Assembly: GCA_026315105.1 (NCBI GenBank)
Contig: CM048745.1
Location: 281,123,247 to 281,187,246, forward strand
DNA from: Locusta migratoria
Lineage: Eukaryota; Arthropoda; Insecta; Orthoptera; Acrididae
Length of the DNA stretch: 64,000 bases
Direction: 5' to 3'
The translations under genes were made by a program, and so were the position numbers. Position 1 is the first letter of the stretch, and each line of letters starts with the position of its first letter. This document shows positions 1 to 10,615 of this stretch, in pieces. The notes beneath the pieces were generated by a model. It searched no databases and had not been told where the DNA came from. It saw nothing but the letters and a program-made list of their open reading frames with translations.

Positions 1-43
1 CATTTGAAATACCTAAAGAAATATCGGTAATTTATATGAATGA

Positions 44-160
44 CTAGCTTAAACCCGCGGCTCCGCTCGCGTGTTGGTTGATTATCATAGATAATGCGTG
101 AAACGTCAAATCGATTTTTTTAAAGAGATCTATTAAAAAAAATCTTTTTTACTGTTTTAT
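44..160 (-). mobile_element. Helitron-like 3' terminus
   Basis: Read on the minus strand, a GC-rich imperfect hairpin (about 52-72) is followed by CTAG at 47-44 and then T. This is the hairpin-plus-CTRR ending expected of Helitrons, with insertion next to T. The opposite end was not found, so the right limit is arbitrary. It could instead be a chance GC palindrome. Confidence 0.4.
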
Positions 161-202
161 TTATTTGTTATATTTCCTTATTCGTATGCTTATCCTTACA
201 GA

Positions 203-547
203 GAAAGAGCTGAAAACATTGTAGCACGCATAGAAGAAAGATATGGTCTGCGGCATCATGTTTCGCTGTATGTACCCTCCTTGCAAAGAGTCGCAAACGT
301 CATCGCTGGCCTTCAGTCCGAATTTTTTTATAATTTGACAACTTCCAACTACCATATCTTCCACCCCCTTATAGCTATCGGCATGGAACTGTTATGGTGT
401 TCAACGGAAGACTTCGGGCAACAATTACACACAGACCGTTTGCGTTCTCTAGTTTCGCTGCAGAGTGAAATATTAAAACGCACACACTCCGGCTTTCCCC
501 ACCCAATTGTCTCCTGTGTCGATTTTATGTTTCAACCTCTGTTCTAA
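203..547 (+). CDS. possible 3'-terminal exon, unknown product
   Basis: The frame runs open for about 115 codons from 203 to a stop at 545-547. Just upstream (about 150-201) is a T/C-rich tract ending in CTTACAG at 195-201, a good-looking 3' splice site, so the segment could be the last exon of a gene lying to the left, or an exon carried by the neighbouring Helitron-like element. The first residues read ERAENIVARIEERYGL. The first internal ATG is at 281. Composition is ordinary globular, with no membrane segment or repeat. An AATAAA lies at 882-887. I do not recognise the family. It could be a chance open frame. Confidence 0.3.
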   Translation, partial: ERAENIVARIEERYGLRHHVSLYVPSLQRVANVIAGLQSEFFYNLTTSNYHIFHPLIAIGMELLWCSTEDFGQQLHTDRLRSLVSLQSEILKRTHSGFPHPIVSCVDFMFQPLF

Positions 548-942
548 CCTATTGTCAGTTCGAAAGGCTATTTTTACACCCTTTTTGTTAAATCTCGCGA
601 GTTTGTGCGTCATGGACCCCATAATGGCGTGACTATATTTTAAGGTGGACGCTGCCTAATGACTGACTCATTTTAATTTTTAGTTATGGTATCTTAGAAA
701 GGATGATTGTTTCATGTGTTCGTATCTTAATTTTTAAGTCGTATTTTACGTTCTTTCATTGTTTCTTGTACGTCTTGAGAATGGGCTGATGTTGCTCCCG
801 AAACACGTGGTTCTGACAATTTTGTATAACTGACAATTTGTGCTAAAATTGGCTAGATACGTAGTACGGTTGTGTGATGGCAATAAAACAGAACATGTTT
901 GAAAACAATTTATTTTTCCGTCACAGTTCCACTATTTAGGAG
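548..942. other. non-coding stretch with a polyA-like signal
   Basis: There is no open frame of note. The stretch near 789-815 (CTGATG, then a short stem, then CCGAAACACG) resembles the CTGATGA...GAAA arrangement at the ends of Penelope-like elements elsewhere in this window. AATAAA at 882-887 could be a polyadenylation signal of either an element or the putative exon at 203-547. Confidence 0.3.
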
Positions 943-2106
943 TTGGTAAACGCCGAGTGCAGGAGAAATGTAGGAACACGGAAGACGATACTCACTTTAC
1001 GACTTATCCTAGAAGATAGATTAAGAAAAAGCAAACCTACATTTCTAGCTTTTGTAGATTTGGAGAAGGCTTTTGACAATGTTGATTGGAATAAACTCTT
1101 TCAAGTTCTGAAGCAAGCAGGAGTAAAATATAGGGAGCGTAAGGTTATTTACAACTTGTACAAAAACCAGACAACGGTTGTCAGAGTTGAAGAGCATCAA
1201 ATGGATGCAGTGGGTGGGAAGGGAGTAAGACAGGGTTGTAGCCTTTCTCCAATGTTATTCAATTTGTACAATGAGCAAGCTATAAAGGAAAGCAAGGAGA
1301 AATTTGGTGAAGGAATTAAAGTTCAGGGTGAAGAATTAAAAACATTGCGTTTTGCCGACGACATAGTAATTCTATCAGGGACAGCAAAGGATCTGGAAGA
1401 GCAATTGAACGGAATGGACAGTGTGCTGAAAGGTGCATATAAGATGAAGATTAACAAGAGCAAAACTAGGGTAATGGAGTGCAGTGTAAGAAAATCAGGT
1501 GACGCTGAAGGAATTAGATTAGGTAACGAATCAATAAAGGAGGTAGATGAGTTTTGTTACTTGGGCAGTAAAATAACAAATGATGGTCGCAGTACAGAGG
1601 ATATAAAATGCAGAATGGCAATGGGTAGAAAAGCGTTCTTGAGAAAGAGAAGTTTGTTAACATCGAATATTCCTTTAAGCCTAAGGAAGTCCTTTCTGAA
1701 GGCATTTGTGTGGAGTAGTGCCTTGTATGGAAGTGAAACATGGACGATAAACAGTGCGGACAGGAAGAGGATTGAGGCTTTTGAAATGTGGTGCTAAAGA
1801 AGAATGCTGAAGATTAGGTGGGTGGATCGCGTAACTAATGAGGCGGTACTGAACAGAATTGGGGAGAAAAGAAATTTCTTACATACCTTGATTAAAAGAA
1901 TGGATAGATTGGTAGGACACATTCTTAGACATCAAGGAATTGTGAATTTGGCGATGGAGGGAAGAGTGTGGGGTAAAAATCGCAGAGGAAGACCAAGAGA
2001 TGGATACAGTAAGCAGATTCAGACAGATGTAGGTTATGTGGAGAAGAAGAGGCTTGCTCAGGATAGGGTATTGTGGAGAGCTGCATCAAACCAGTCTCCG
2101 GACTGA
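943..2106 (+). pseudogene. LINE-1 reverse transcriptase, one nonsense codon
   Basis: This is the C-terminal two thirds of a non-LTR retrotransposon reverse transcriptase. In the 284-codon first part I see motif A (FVDLEKAFDNVD, residues 38-49), motif B (GVRQGCSLSPMLFNL, 94-108), the catalytic FADD (137-140) and CYLGSKI (206-211). After residue 284 a TAA at 1795-1797 stands where sister copies have a Tyr codon (MWCYRR). The same frame then resumes and ends at 2106 with the family's C-terminus (SKQIQTDVG and WRAASNQSPD). The endonuclease and RT fingers are missing, so the copy is 5'-truncated, as is usual for LINEs. I did not assign a clade. Apart from the nonsense change it is remarkably intact. 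Confidence 0.85.
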
Positions 2107-2126
2107 AGACAACAACAATAAGAATT
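950..2126 (+). mobile_element. LINE-1 copy, 5'-truncated
   Basis: The element enters at about 950 and ends with the family's 3' tail: GCATCAAACCAGTC, then GGACTGAAGAC, then an AAC-rich run (about 2085-2120). The same tail ends copies at about 8172, 10460, 22613, 29600, 35150 (minus) and 43345 (minus). A SINE-A begins immediately after the tail. Confidence 0.85.
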
Positions 2127-2325
2127 GCCGGCCGCGGTGGCCGAGGGGACTAAGGCCTCCAGTCACGGTCTGCACAGCTATTACGATCGGGGGTTCGAAT
2201 CCCCCCTCGGGCATGGATATTTGTGCCGTCCTTAGTGTAAGTTAGTTCGTAAGTAGTTTGTAAGTTTAGGGACTGATGACTCCGTAGTCAAGTCCCATAA
2301 GCTATACAAACATTTGAACATTTTT
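2127..2325 (+). mobile_element. SINE-A, full length
   Basis: This is a tRNA-derived SINE. The head has an A-box-like GGTGGCCGAGGGGAC and a B box GGGTTCGAATCC (about 2191-2202), with a long variable arm as in Leu/Ser tRNAs. The body carries the family's AAGTAGTTTGTAAGTTTAGG and GGGACTGATGAC and ends CATTTGAACATTTT. It lies directly at the 3' tail of the LINE-1 copy. Confidence 0.85.
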
Positions 2326-2759
2326 GAGTTGGTAATTAGTTTAGGACTTAATCGTCCATTTTCAAACCGTTTGTTGACTTTCGCCAGGACGTACTCGCAT
2401 TTTGTTGAACTGTGATAGTAGCGTTTTCCATCGTGGTGAAAGAATGCAGCGTGTGAGTTGGTACACGGCAGCTTCATTTGGAGAGAGGCAGAGCGGCACG
2501 CGGCAGGAGTGAACAATAGCAGCGCTGGCCGTGTCGGATACGCTGCTGGCGGCGGTGGCGGCAGTTGAGTCGAGTTCCGGTAGCGCGGACACAGCTGTCC
2601 GCCAGCGCGGCCCTGCTTCCGCCCAGGAAACGCCCACGTCGCACCAGCCCTGCCGTTCGCAGCCCGCTGTACAGGAATACCTGCTGTCCAAGCCAGTGCC
2701 GGATTCAGTTTTCGAAATTTCCCCATAGCAGCATCGGAAGGAAGATCAGGGTTTAATAT
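2326..2759. other. GC-rich unassigned stretch
   Basis: The part from 2440 to 2720 is GC-rich, with several short overlapping open frames in different frames, none with a recognisable domain. No terminal repeats were found. Confidence 0.4.
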
Positions 2760-2851
2760 GCCTTCTTGCTGCGGTGCTCGCGGCAGTTAACCGTCGGAGG
2801 TTCGAGTCCTCCCTCGGGCGTGTGTGTATGGGCTGGCGCGCGCGCGCGATG

Positions 2852-2899
<48 letters not shown>
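2852..2899. repeat. (TG)n microsatellite
   Basis: About 24 TG units, inside the SINE-C at the point where other copies read TGTGTGTTGTCC. A short alternating GC tract (2836-2848) lies just upstream. Confidence 0.95.
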
Positions 2900-2901
<2 letters not shown>

Positions 2902-2908
2902 TGTTCTT

Positions 2909-3227
2909 AAAGGTAAAGCCCTCAACAATCCGAAGATTGGTTTGAACACCACAGTGCTTTACTAGGCATGGTCCTGTTTGGAGGTGGTATGCCGTTGCCT
3001 TCCTCCGACCTTCGAACTGACTTACCCAGCCAGTTATAGGGGGACCTACAGTTTAACGTGGATTCCGAACCACGGTGCTAGTCTGTATTTTTCACATGAG
3101 CAGTACTGCCAGAGGTGAAAGAAGTGGAAAGTGACAGATAAAAATCCTAGGAACTGGCGGGAATTGAGGCCACGACCTTTGGATTTGTAGTCTGCCACTC
3201 TGCCACTGTGAAACCGAGGCGCACGTG
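2909..3227 (-). mobile_element. SINE-E, nested in SINE-C
   Basis: This is a minus-strand copy of a tRNA-headed repeat also present at 25020-25335 (+) and 63105-63400 (-). The tRNA-like head lies at the high-coordinate end (about 3145-3222). The body includes GGTTTGAACACCACAGTG and GGTATGCCGTTGCCTTCC. It is flanked by the 8-bp duplication TTGTTCTT. Confidence 0.75.
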
Positions 3228-3439
3228 TTGTTCTTCGAAGTTAAAGTAGTTTGTAAGTTTAGGGACAGATGACCACTGCACTTAGGTCCCATAACTTCCC
3301 AAACGTTTGAAGATTTGATTTTCACATCCCTTCGACAGCGTAATCATTAGAGACTGAATTCATGCTCCGATTGTTGTGCTAAGGATGGGGGAAGGAAATC
3401 GGAAGCGCTCTTTCAAAGAAGCCATCCTGCCATTTGCCT

Positions 3440-3555
3440 CGAGTGATCTAGGGATACCACGGAAAACCTAAATCTGCATGACAGGAGGTGGATTTGAACC
3501 ACCGTCCTCCTGCGTGCGAGTCCAGTGTGTTACCACTGCGCCGACTCGCTAGATT
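3440..3555 (-). mobile_element. SINE-D fragment
   Basis: Minus-strand tRNA-like head: reversed, it contains GCGCAGTGGTAACACACTGG and a B-box-like GGTTCAAATCC. It is related to the copies at 5310 and 24919. Confidence 0.6.
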
Positions 3556-3661
3556 TCCCCATAGTAGACAAAAAAAATTATTATTTATCGTGTTGGCAGT
3601 TCGAGGAAATGGAATTAAGTGTTCAGAGCCGTAAAATTTTAACACGCATAAAAATATAAAA

Positions 3662-3843
3662 GCCGGCCGCAGTAGCCGTGCGGTCTGCGGCGCGCCAGTT
3701 ACAGTCTGCACGGCCGCTATAGTCAGGGGTTGGAATTCCACCTCGGGCATGGATGTTTGTGTCGTTTTTAGTATAAGGTAGTTCATAAGTAGTTTGTAAG
3801 TTAAGTCCCTTAATTAAGCTTAAGAAAAATTTGATTTTTTGAA
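3662..3843 (+). mobile_element. SINE-A, variant
   Basis: A SINE-A with the variant head (GCGCGCCAGT after the A box) shared with 25758 and 38178. The tail is shortened and diverged after about 3805. Confidence 0.75.
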
Positions 3844-3957
3844 CAAATATATTACATAATTAAAATTTTATTTTGTAAATAAAACGTAGATCATGACTAG
3901 GAAAATTAAAGAAAAAAGCATGCTCCAGAGGTACCACTTTGCTTTTATTGTAGTATA

Positions 3958-3959
3958 CC

Positions 3960-3990
<31 letters not shown>
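3958..3990. repeat. (ATT)n microsatellite
   Basis: About ten ATT units, with AT-rich flanks. Confidence 0.9.
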
Positions 3991-3991
<1 letters not shown>

Positions 3992-4080
3992 TGATTTATC
4001 AATACATGGGAAACTAAATTCGGAAATAGATGAGAGAGCTAAGTGCTAAATATAAATTACCGAGGCTTAATGTAGGTATT

Positions 4081-4680
4081 ACGAATTCGAAATATTGAAA
4101 CATTTCCACCGTTTCAGGATGTTGAAATCAATTCAACGACGACTTGAAAATTTGTGCTGTACCGGGATTCGAACGCGGATTTCCCGCTTTGGGCGAGCGG
4201 TTGCCTTAACCAATTAGGCTATCCAGGTACGCTTTCGTTCTAAGCCAAATTCTCAACTTCTAGCCCACTGCCCATTGATTCCTCTTGCTCGCAGCCTATA
4301 CTGGATTCCCGCAAGGGATCGAGCGTTTGAATGCTTCCGCATTCAAATCGTCATTACCTGCTGTGGCATATTTAAAATTATTTATATGCATATATAACAT
4401 GTCTGAAAGACAAATTCAATGCGGACGCATTCAAACGCTGGATCCCTTCCGGGAATCCAGTATAGGCTGCGAGCAAGAGGAATCAATGGTCGCGGCGGAT
4501 TAGCCGTGCGCGTTGAGGCGCCGTGCTGCGGTGCTGTGGATAGCCTAATTGGTTAAGGCGACCGCTGGACCAAAGCGGAAAATCTGCGTTCGAATCCCGG
4601 TACAGCACAAATTTTCAACTCGTCGTTGAATTGATTTCAACATCCTGAAACGGTCGAATGTTTAAATATTTCCATTTCGT
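4081..4680. repeat. palindromic head-to-head SINE-F
   Basis: Arms 4081-4227 and 4538-4680 are inverted copies of a tRNA-derived repeat (A-box side CCTAATTGGTTAAGGCGACC, B box GTTCGAATCCCGG). Inner arms 4276-4345 and 4419-4491 are also inverted copies around a centre near 4382. The right arm is interrupted at about 4491-4537 by a piece like a SINE-C head (GCGGCGGATTAGCCGTGCG). A single SINE-F copy lies at 12276-12480. Transcripts could fold into a long hairpin. Confidence 0.75.
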
Positions 4681-5309
4681 AAAATTACGGCCGTTACCGT
4701 CAACTAATGGAGACTGTTCTTTCGGACATATTCCTGAAAGAACAGACACCATACGAATAATATCAATAATATAGATATGTTTCTAGTATCTTTATACCAA
4801 CTCTAAATTTAAATTTTCTCCCATATGAGAATTATAGTTTGATGATGTATTTCTGTAAACATATTTTGTTTAATGATACAAGAAATGAAATTACGCGACA
4901 TTGCTGTAATCATCGTACTAATTCCAATAATGTTTATTATCGTTTATTATAAAATCAGTCTAACAACATTTATTAAGACATAAGTGACATGGCAGAGAAA
5001 GCTTAATGGTTACAATATAAATCCTCCGACTTAAATTTAGTAAGGAGCATAGACATTAAGACGACAGAATGTACATTGTATCAATTTATTTGAAGAGAGA
5101 TAGATAGAGAGAGAGAGAGAGAGAATATTAAGTATATGTTGTTTGAATTGAAGCATCAGATGGCATTAATAGCAAGCCTGTGAAGATAAAATTCTTCCCC
5201 AGTAGTGAAAACGTTTCCCCAAAAGTTCCCCGCAAAAAATATTTTCCACTCACAATTGCGAAAAAATCCCCCAGTCTGGAAACACTGAGCCAGTGGTTTC
5301 CAAACTGTG
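4681..5309. other. AT-rich unassigned stretch with (GA)n
   Basis: Holds no recognisable gene. A short GATA/GA run lies at 5095-5124. Confidence 0.5.
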
Positions 5310-5560
5310 GGCAGCGCGAGGTGTCGCAGCGGTGACAGACTGGACTCGCAGTCGGAAGGATGCCGGTTCAGACCTGTCTCCGGACATCCTGATTCAGATT
5401 TCAGTGATGTCCGAACATCAATCTAGTCAATTGGCGGGATGGAGCCTTTCAAAGGGCACGACATGACACTTTCTTTCCCTATTCTTGACAGAAGGCAAGG
5501 GTACGAATAGGTAAAGAGATCTCCTAAGACAGTAAGATTGCAAGATGTGTCAGACACGGC
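5310..5560 (+). mobile_element. SINE-D
   Basis: The tRNA-like head at 5317-5385 (GTCGCAGCGGTGACAGACTGG, shortened here, and CCGGTTCAGACC as B box) resembles the one at 24919. The following 170 bp (GGGATGGAGCCTTTCAAAGG and on) look like the SINE body. Confidence 0.55.
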
Positions 5561-5599
5561 TGTTGTCTCTTGCCGATTCTAGTTATATTTGGAGGACAT

Positions 5600-6443
5600 A
5601 CTGAAAAGTTGTTTGGACGGGAAGAAAAGTGTTACAACAGATAGGCGGAGACAGTAATGAATGCATAAGATTTGCAGATTACATGGTGATTCTCGGAGAA
5701 AATAAAGACACACTAACCCAAATGCTAAACGACCTGAGTGATGCCTGTACAGCACATGGTATGAAAATTAGAAAAAAGAAAACTAAAAGCATGGCTATAG
5801 GTTTAAAGAAAAGAAGTGTGAATTTTAAGATGGGGTCAGAAACCATAGGATAGGTGAGAACATTAAAGTTTTTGGGAAACTGGATTAAGGAATGCATGGA
5901 TTACCAACAGGACACCAAAGTGGCACTGGCGAAAGAGGCGTTTCAGAAGCAGTAAAGACTCCTAACTAGTGTTGCATAAAGAATTAAGAAAGCGACTGGC
6001 GAAATGCTTAATATGGAGCGAGCCCTTATACGGAGCGGAAACATGGACATTGAGAAAGAATGAGAGGAAGATAGAAGCATGTAAAATGCGGATATTGCGT
6101 CGAATGGTGAAGATCAGCTGGACTGATAGTCAGGAATAAGGACGTACTGGCCAGAGTTGGAGAAGAACGGAGGATATTACCGACTGTGAAGAATAGAAAG
6201 ATAAACTGGGTAGGTCACAATCTAAGAAAAGATTGCCTCTAGTGGAAGCAATTAAGGTTTCGTTCCAGGGAACAGGGGGGAAGGGCAGAAGAACATACCA
6301 GATGCTGGAGGACGTCACCGGACCACAAGTGGGATACCAAACAATGAAGAGGAAGGCACGAGAGCAAGAAGCATGGAGAACTATGCAGTCAAAACCTGCC
6401 GCAAGATAGGTAACCGGATGATGATGATGATGATGATGATGAT
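5600..6443 (+). pseudogene. LINE-2 RT C-terminal remnant
   Basis: A second non-LTR family. The open part at 5629-5853 reads RFADYMVIL (catalytic FADD changed to FADY), then CTAHGMKIRKKKTKSMAIG. Downstream in broken frames are the SETWTLRK-like and RRMVKISWTD-like segments typical of the region after the RT. It ends in a (GAT)n run at about 6418-6443 that probably serves as the 3' tail. Several stops and shifts make it non-functional. Confidence 0.7.
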
Positions 6444-7566
6444 TTCTGGCAGATCCGATGTAGACGGGACGTTACACCCTAATCGTCCTTTCTTCCAAAC
6501 TGTGGATCACAGCCCACTGAAACTGTAAAATCATGAATATTTTTGATGTGCTTGAATTAAAATTACCCATTAGAAGGATTACTAATAAGGAATATGATAG
6601 TGTTTTCTTTTAACAACGACCATCTGATAGTACTGTAAAATGCATTAAAATTATTTTAAATTTAAAGAGAACGAACCGTTTCCTAGGATGTGCCGACTAA
6701 CATGCATTGCCGTTACAGTTGTATTGTTGATACAGGCAACAGGGATAGTCTTACCAGACGTCCTCTCTCGCCTGAACATGTACTCTTTTAACCCCAAAAA
6801 TGATCCGGTCGGGTTTTTAGTAATAGGAGGAAAAGTACTTCTTTAAATTTATTTTTTAGGTATGCAACTGCTTCAGCTTGAAAGTGCGGAAATACAATAC
6901 TGATTTTCCAAACATGTGATTTTTTTCTGTTTTCTACTTCGACATGGACAAGAAAATCGCTTGTGGAATTGGAAAACCGCTTTACCGAGGCAGACTTCCA
7001 TAATCGATTTTGGAGTGTTTACCTGATCAACCAGATGCGGAATTGGGAAATAGATCTACGATATCGGGCACTGGGAGCACTTGTGAAAGGGATGATAAAG
7101 GTCCCTGCCCCACCGAAACAAAAACGTAACGCCATGTGCTGTTATAACACACGACAGCAGTCCAGCATGGCTGCAGCACGCCTCGTAAGTCGGTCAGACG
7201 CCGGCCACCCCTGCGTATGTGAGCTGCCTTCGCTATCTGGTCGCGATCTGAGTGTGTGACGCCAGTTAGCATGCCCGACACGCTCGCTTCACTAGATTCC
7301 ACACCAAGACGAATGCCAAGTCTGAGCTACTTAGTCGTAACCGACTCAGTCCAGTCAGGGTCACACAAGAGGAGAGACGCAAATGCCTCCAGTCTCTCGT
7401 TTTATTTCACTCAACACTTCGTCGCTACTGAAGACTTCCACGTTTTGGAATATTTCAAAAAATGGTAAGATGGTGACTAAATAAATTTGACATAATTCGT
7501 TATACAGATCCTAGTCCCTAGTAAATACCGTTGGGTCCCTCGAGTCATTCTTCCTAGAGTCCAGCT
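6444..7566. other. unassigned stretch
   Basis: I see no domain, terminal repeat or RNA gene. The overlapping short frames near 6960-7470 on both strands have no recognisable similarity. Confidence 0.4.
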
Positions 7567-8172
7567 GGACGTATATCCCACTTAAAATTTGGAACTGTAA
7601 ATGACAGTGTATTGAAAGGTTATAAGATGAACATTAACATGAGCAAAAGAAGGGTAATGGAATGAAGTCTAAAAAATGAGGCGGTGCTGAAGGAACAAAG
7701 TAGTAGATGCGTTTATTTGCGTACCAAAATAATTTCTGATGGTCGAAATAAAGAAGATATAAAATGCAGAAGGACTATGACAAGAAACAATTTCTGAAGA
7801 AGCGGAATTTGTTGACATCCATAATTAATTAAAATGTTAGGAAGTCCTTTCTGAAGGCGTAAGTCTGGAGCGTAGTATTGTACGCGAGTGAAACGTAGAC
7901 GATAAGTGGTTCAGACAAAAAGATGACAGAAGCTTTCGAAATGTGGTGCTGCAGACGAATGATGAAGATTAGATGGGTAGATCACGTAACTAATGAGGAG
8001 GTGCTAAACAGATTTGGGGAGAAAGGGAGTTTGTGACATACCCTGACTAAGACAAGGGTTAGGTTGGTGGGATGCATTTTGAGATATCAAAGAATCGTCA
8101 ATGAGGCATGAACACAGCATAGAGTAGTTTGGAGAGGTGCATCAAACCAGCCTCCAGACTGAAGACCACAAT
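7567..8172 (+). pseudogene. LINE-1 3' remnant, heavily decayed
   Basis: Corresponds to the region from after FADD to the 3' end of the LINE-1 at 943-2126: GATGAACATTAACA, then AGAAGATATAAAATGCAGA, then TTTCGAAATGTGGTGCTGC, ending GCATCAAACCAG and GACTGAAGACCAC. There is an internal deletion before the 3' tail and there are many stops. Confidence 0.8.
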
Positions 8173-8789
8173 GCGAACACAAACGACAATCAAAATTCCG
8201 GAACATGATATCACTCGGTATCCATTCTAAAAGCAGGAAACCAAATTTTACAGTCATGAAAAGTTCAAGAAGAGAACAAGGGTAATTATCTTCCGTGATC
8301 ATGAAGAATTCATTCCCGCTGTCTCTTGAATTGACGTAGGATAATTTCAGTAAACATAAATCGGGATTCTGTGGCAGGTGTTGAAGGTAATGTTTCGAAA
8401 GTTTGCAGCACACGTCATACGTCCTGGTACCACGTAATTCTGAACCATACCCAAATAATCATTTCCTGTAAGCATTCTTTCAAACAAAAACAAAAAAATT
8501 TAAAAATCGCAGAAGTACTCTACAAAGATTTTGAGGGTCAGTATATCAATAAGTGCGATTATGTCTGTTAACTTGTCTGCGCAGCTTGAAATTGTCCTCC
8601 GTCAGAAGCGAAAGCTCTCTCCGATGTAACCCGTGGGGGGTAATGTTGTTGGCTTTCCGTAGCTGTACGTAGAGGCTGCTGGAAGGACAAGTTGCGAAAT
8701 CCAGGGAAACTTGACGGCGGCAGCGCTTGCTACAAAAACTGGCTGGGAATCGGCACGAATTAAAAAAAAGAAAACACTCGTGTGAAAAA
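8173..8789. other. unassigned stretch
   Basis: No recognisable gene or repeat boundaries. Confidence 0.4.
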
Positions 8790-8963
8790 AATGTTCAAAT
8801 GTTTGTAGAGATTTATGGGACTTAACTACGGGGTCTTCAGTCCCTAAACTTACAAACTACTTATGAACTAGGTTAAAGACGGCACAAACATCCATGCCCG
8901 AGGGAACGGCCTCGCGAATCGTAGCATAGCGCCTCAATACGCTTGGCCGCTCCGCCGCGGCCA
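8790..8963 (-). mobile_element. SINE-A, minus strand
   Basis: The reverse complement carries the family tail (ACTTACAAACTACTTATGAA) and a diverged head. The B-box region is shortened (CCCGAGGGAACGGCC), as in the subfamily at 14849 and 46395. Confidence 0.75.
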
Positions 8964-9100
8964 CTTGTGTGAAGAAACAGCAAAGTATCCCCATAGGCGA
9001 CATGCAGCGAACACAAGATGTAGGTCAGCAACTAGACTACTCCGTGTTACATTTCCGGAAGGCGTTAGATTCTGCTTCACATAGTAGACGATTATCACAA

Positions 9101-9743
9101 ATACAGGGTATCCTATCTAACATTTTCACCCCAGATATCTATTGAATTACAATAGGTACCGAAAAACGACTTTCACGGTCATGAAGGTACGGCAGTGGAT
9201 TATGAAAATAGGTACTATGAGACAGTCTAAGACGTAAACAAATATTTTCGACAGAAACGTAAGTTTTTTAAATGGATAACCCATATTTTCTTACGCAATC
9301 AGTAGCATGAAAAATCACAAAAAGAATAACGTTGGTTGCATCGCAATGTGTCCATTACATGCGGGGAAATTGCGAAGTTGACGTTTGAAATACATGAAGC
9401 ACGTCCCAAGACTCAAGCGAGACTCACGGCTGCGAAAGCTGTGCGCCTCATATTTCAAACGTAAACTTCGCAATTTCCTCGCATGTAATGGACACATTGC
9501 GATGCAACCAATGTTATTCTTTTTGTGATTTTTCATGCTATTGCTTGCGTAATAAATAGTATGGGGTATCCATTAAAAAAAACCATAAATTTCTAAAATA
9601 ATACTTATGTATGTTACAGACTGTCTCATAGTACCCATTTTCATAAGCCCCTGCCGTAGTTCATGAGCGTGAAAGTCGTTTTCAATATCTATTGTGGTAC
9701 AAGAGAAATCTGGGGTAAAAATGTTGGGTAGGACACCCAATAT
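9101..9743. mobile_element. foldback element with ~295-bp inverted repeats
   Basis: Arms of about 295 bp (9101-9394 and 9450-9743) are inverted copies with scattered mismatches. The inner 100 bp is nearly identical (for example GCATCGCAATGTGTCCATTA against its complement). The loop is only about 55 bp. No open frame. This is the form of a non-autonomous foldback DNA transposon. I could not fix a target duplication. Confidence 0.75.
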
Positions 9744-9808
9744 ATAGGTGTCTGCAAAAATATTTGACTGACAGAAACCATTACCGTATACTTGACAACG
9801 AATGTCCC

Positions 9809-10012
9809 AATTCAAATGTTTGTGATTCTTACGGGATCAAAGTATTTTGGTCATCAGTCCCTAGACTTACAAACTACTGAAACTAATTAAACTAACCTAA
9901 GGACAACAAACACATCAATTCCCGAGGGGGGGATTCGAACCCCCGACGCGGGAGGTCGCGCGATCCGTAACATGGCGCCCCCACACCGGCTGGCTACTCC
10001 CGCGCGGCGAAT
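9809..10012 (-). mobile_element. SINE-A-related, minus strand
   Basis: Shows the reversed tail (CATCAGTCCCTAGACTTACA) and the reversed B box GGATTCGAACCCCCGA, with a diverged head. Confidence 0.7.
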
Positions 10013-10181
10013 GTTCCAGAGTACTAGCAGTCATTGTGCTCCAATGAAGCAATGTGTGCCACGAGTGCAGAGATGTGCATCCAAACAAACAAGAAATTAA
10101 GTCCTCCAAGTCTTGCCGGAACACTTCCGTGAAGCTTGAAAAAGAGGTGGTCCGGTTTTGCTGGATATAGGAGCCGTTCTT

Positions 10182-10383
10182 CAAAAATGTTCAAATGTTT
10201 GTTAAGCTTATGGGACTTAACTACGGGGTCATCAGTCCCTAAACTTACAAACTACTTATGAACTACTTACGAACTAGGACGGCACAAATATCCATACCTG
10301 AGGGGGGGATTCGAGCCCCCGACCGTAGTGGCCGTGCAGACCGTGACCGGAGCGCCTCAGTCCCCTCGGCCACCGCGGCCGGC
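10182..10383 (-). mobile_element. SINE-A inserted in a LINE-1 3' end
   Basis: A full-length minus-strand copy flanked by a perfect 12-bp duplication GGAGCCGTTCTT (10170-10181 and 10384-10395). Flanking LINE-1 sequence continues on the right. Confidence 0.9.
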
Positions 10384-10460
10384 GGAGCCGTTCTTACGAG
10401 GGGATGAAGAGGCTTGGAGGGCTGCATCAAACCAGTCTCTGGACTGAAGACCACAACAAC
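10384..10460 (+). mobile_element. LINE-1 3' end fragment
   Basis: The last about 75 bp of LINE-1: GATGAAGAGGCTTGG, then GCATCAAACCAGTCTC and GGACTGAAGACCACAAC. It is interrupted on the left by the SINE-A. Confidence 0.8.
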
Positions 10461-10471
10461 AAGAGAGCTGT

Positions 10472-10615
10472 GAGGACGGGCCGTGAAGCGTGCCGGGATA
10501 GCTCAGTGGAGCGCTTGACCGCGGAAGTCATCCCGGTTCCGGCACACAGTTTTAATTCGCCAGAAACTTCCATTTCAGCGCACACTCCGCTGCAGGATAA
10601 AAATATCCATCAAGA
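10472..10615 (+). mobile_element. SINE-B
   Basis: The tRNA-like head GGGATAGCTCAGTGGAGCGC is followed by a B-box-like region, then TTCCGGCACACAGTTTTAAT and GCGCACACTCCGCTGC. Related copies lie at 29990, 31818, 32575 and 32830. Confidence 0.7.

Larger units (their letters stand above)
2760..3314 (+). mobile_element. SINE-C split by a nested SINE-E
   Basis: The left part (2760-2908) has the SINE-C head with B box GGTTCGAGTCC and an expanded (TG)n. The right part (3228-3314) continues with the family body (AAGTAGTTTGTAAGTTTAGG, then CCCATAACTT). Between them lies a SINE-E flanked by an 8-bp direct repeat TTGTTCTT (2901-2908 and 3228-3235). The SINE-C was therefore there first. Confidence 0.7.

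Noticed and set aside
2127..2210. Functional tRNA gene
   Set aside because: The A and B boxes belong to SINE-A: the same sequence recurs many times with a fixed non-tRNA body and target duplications, and the cloverleaf is not intact.
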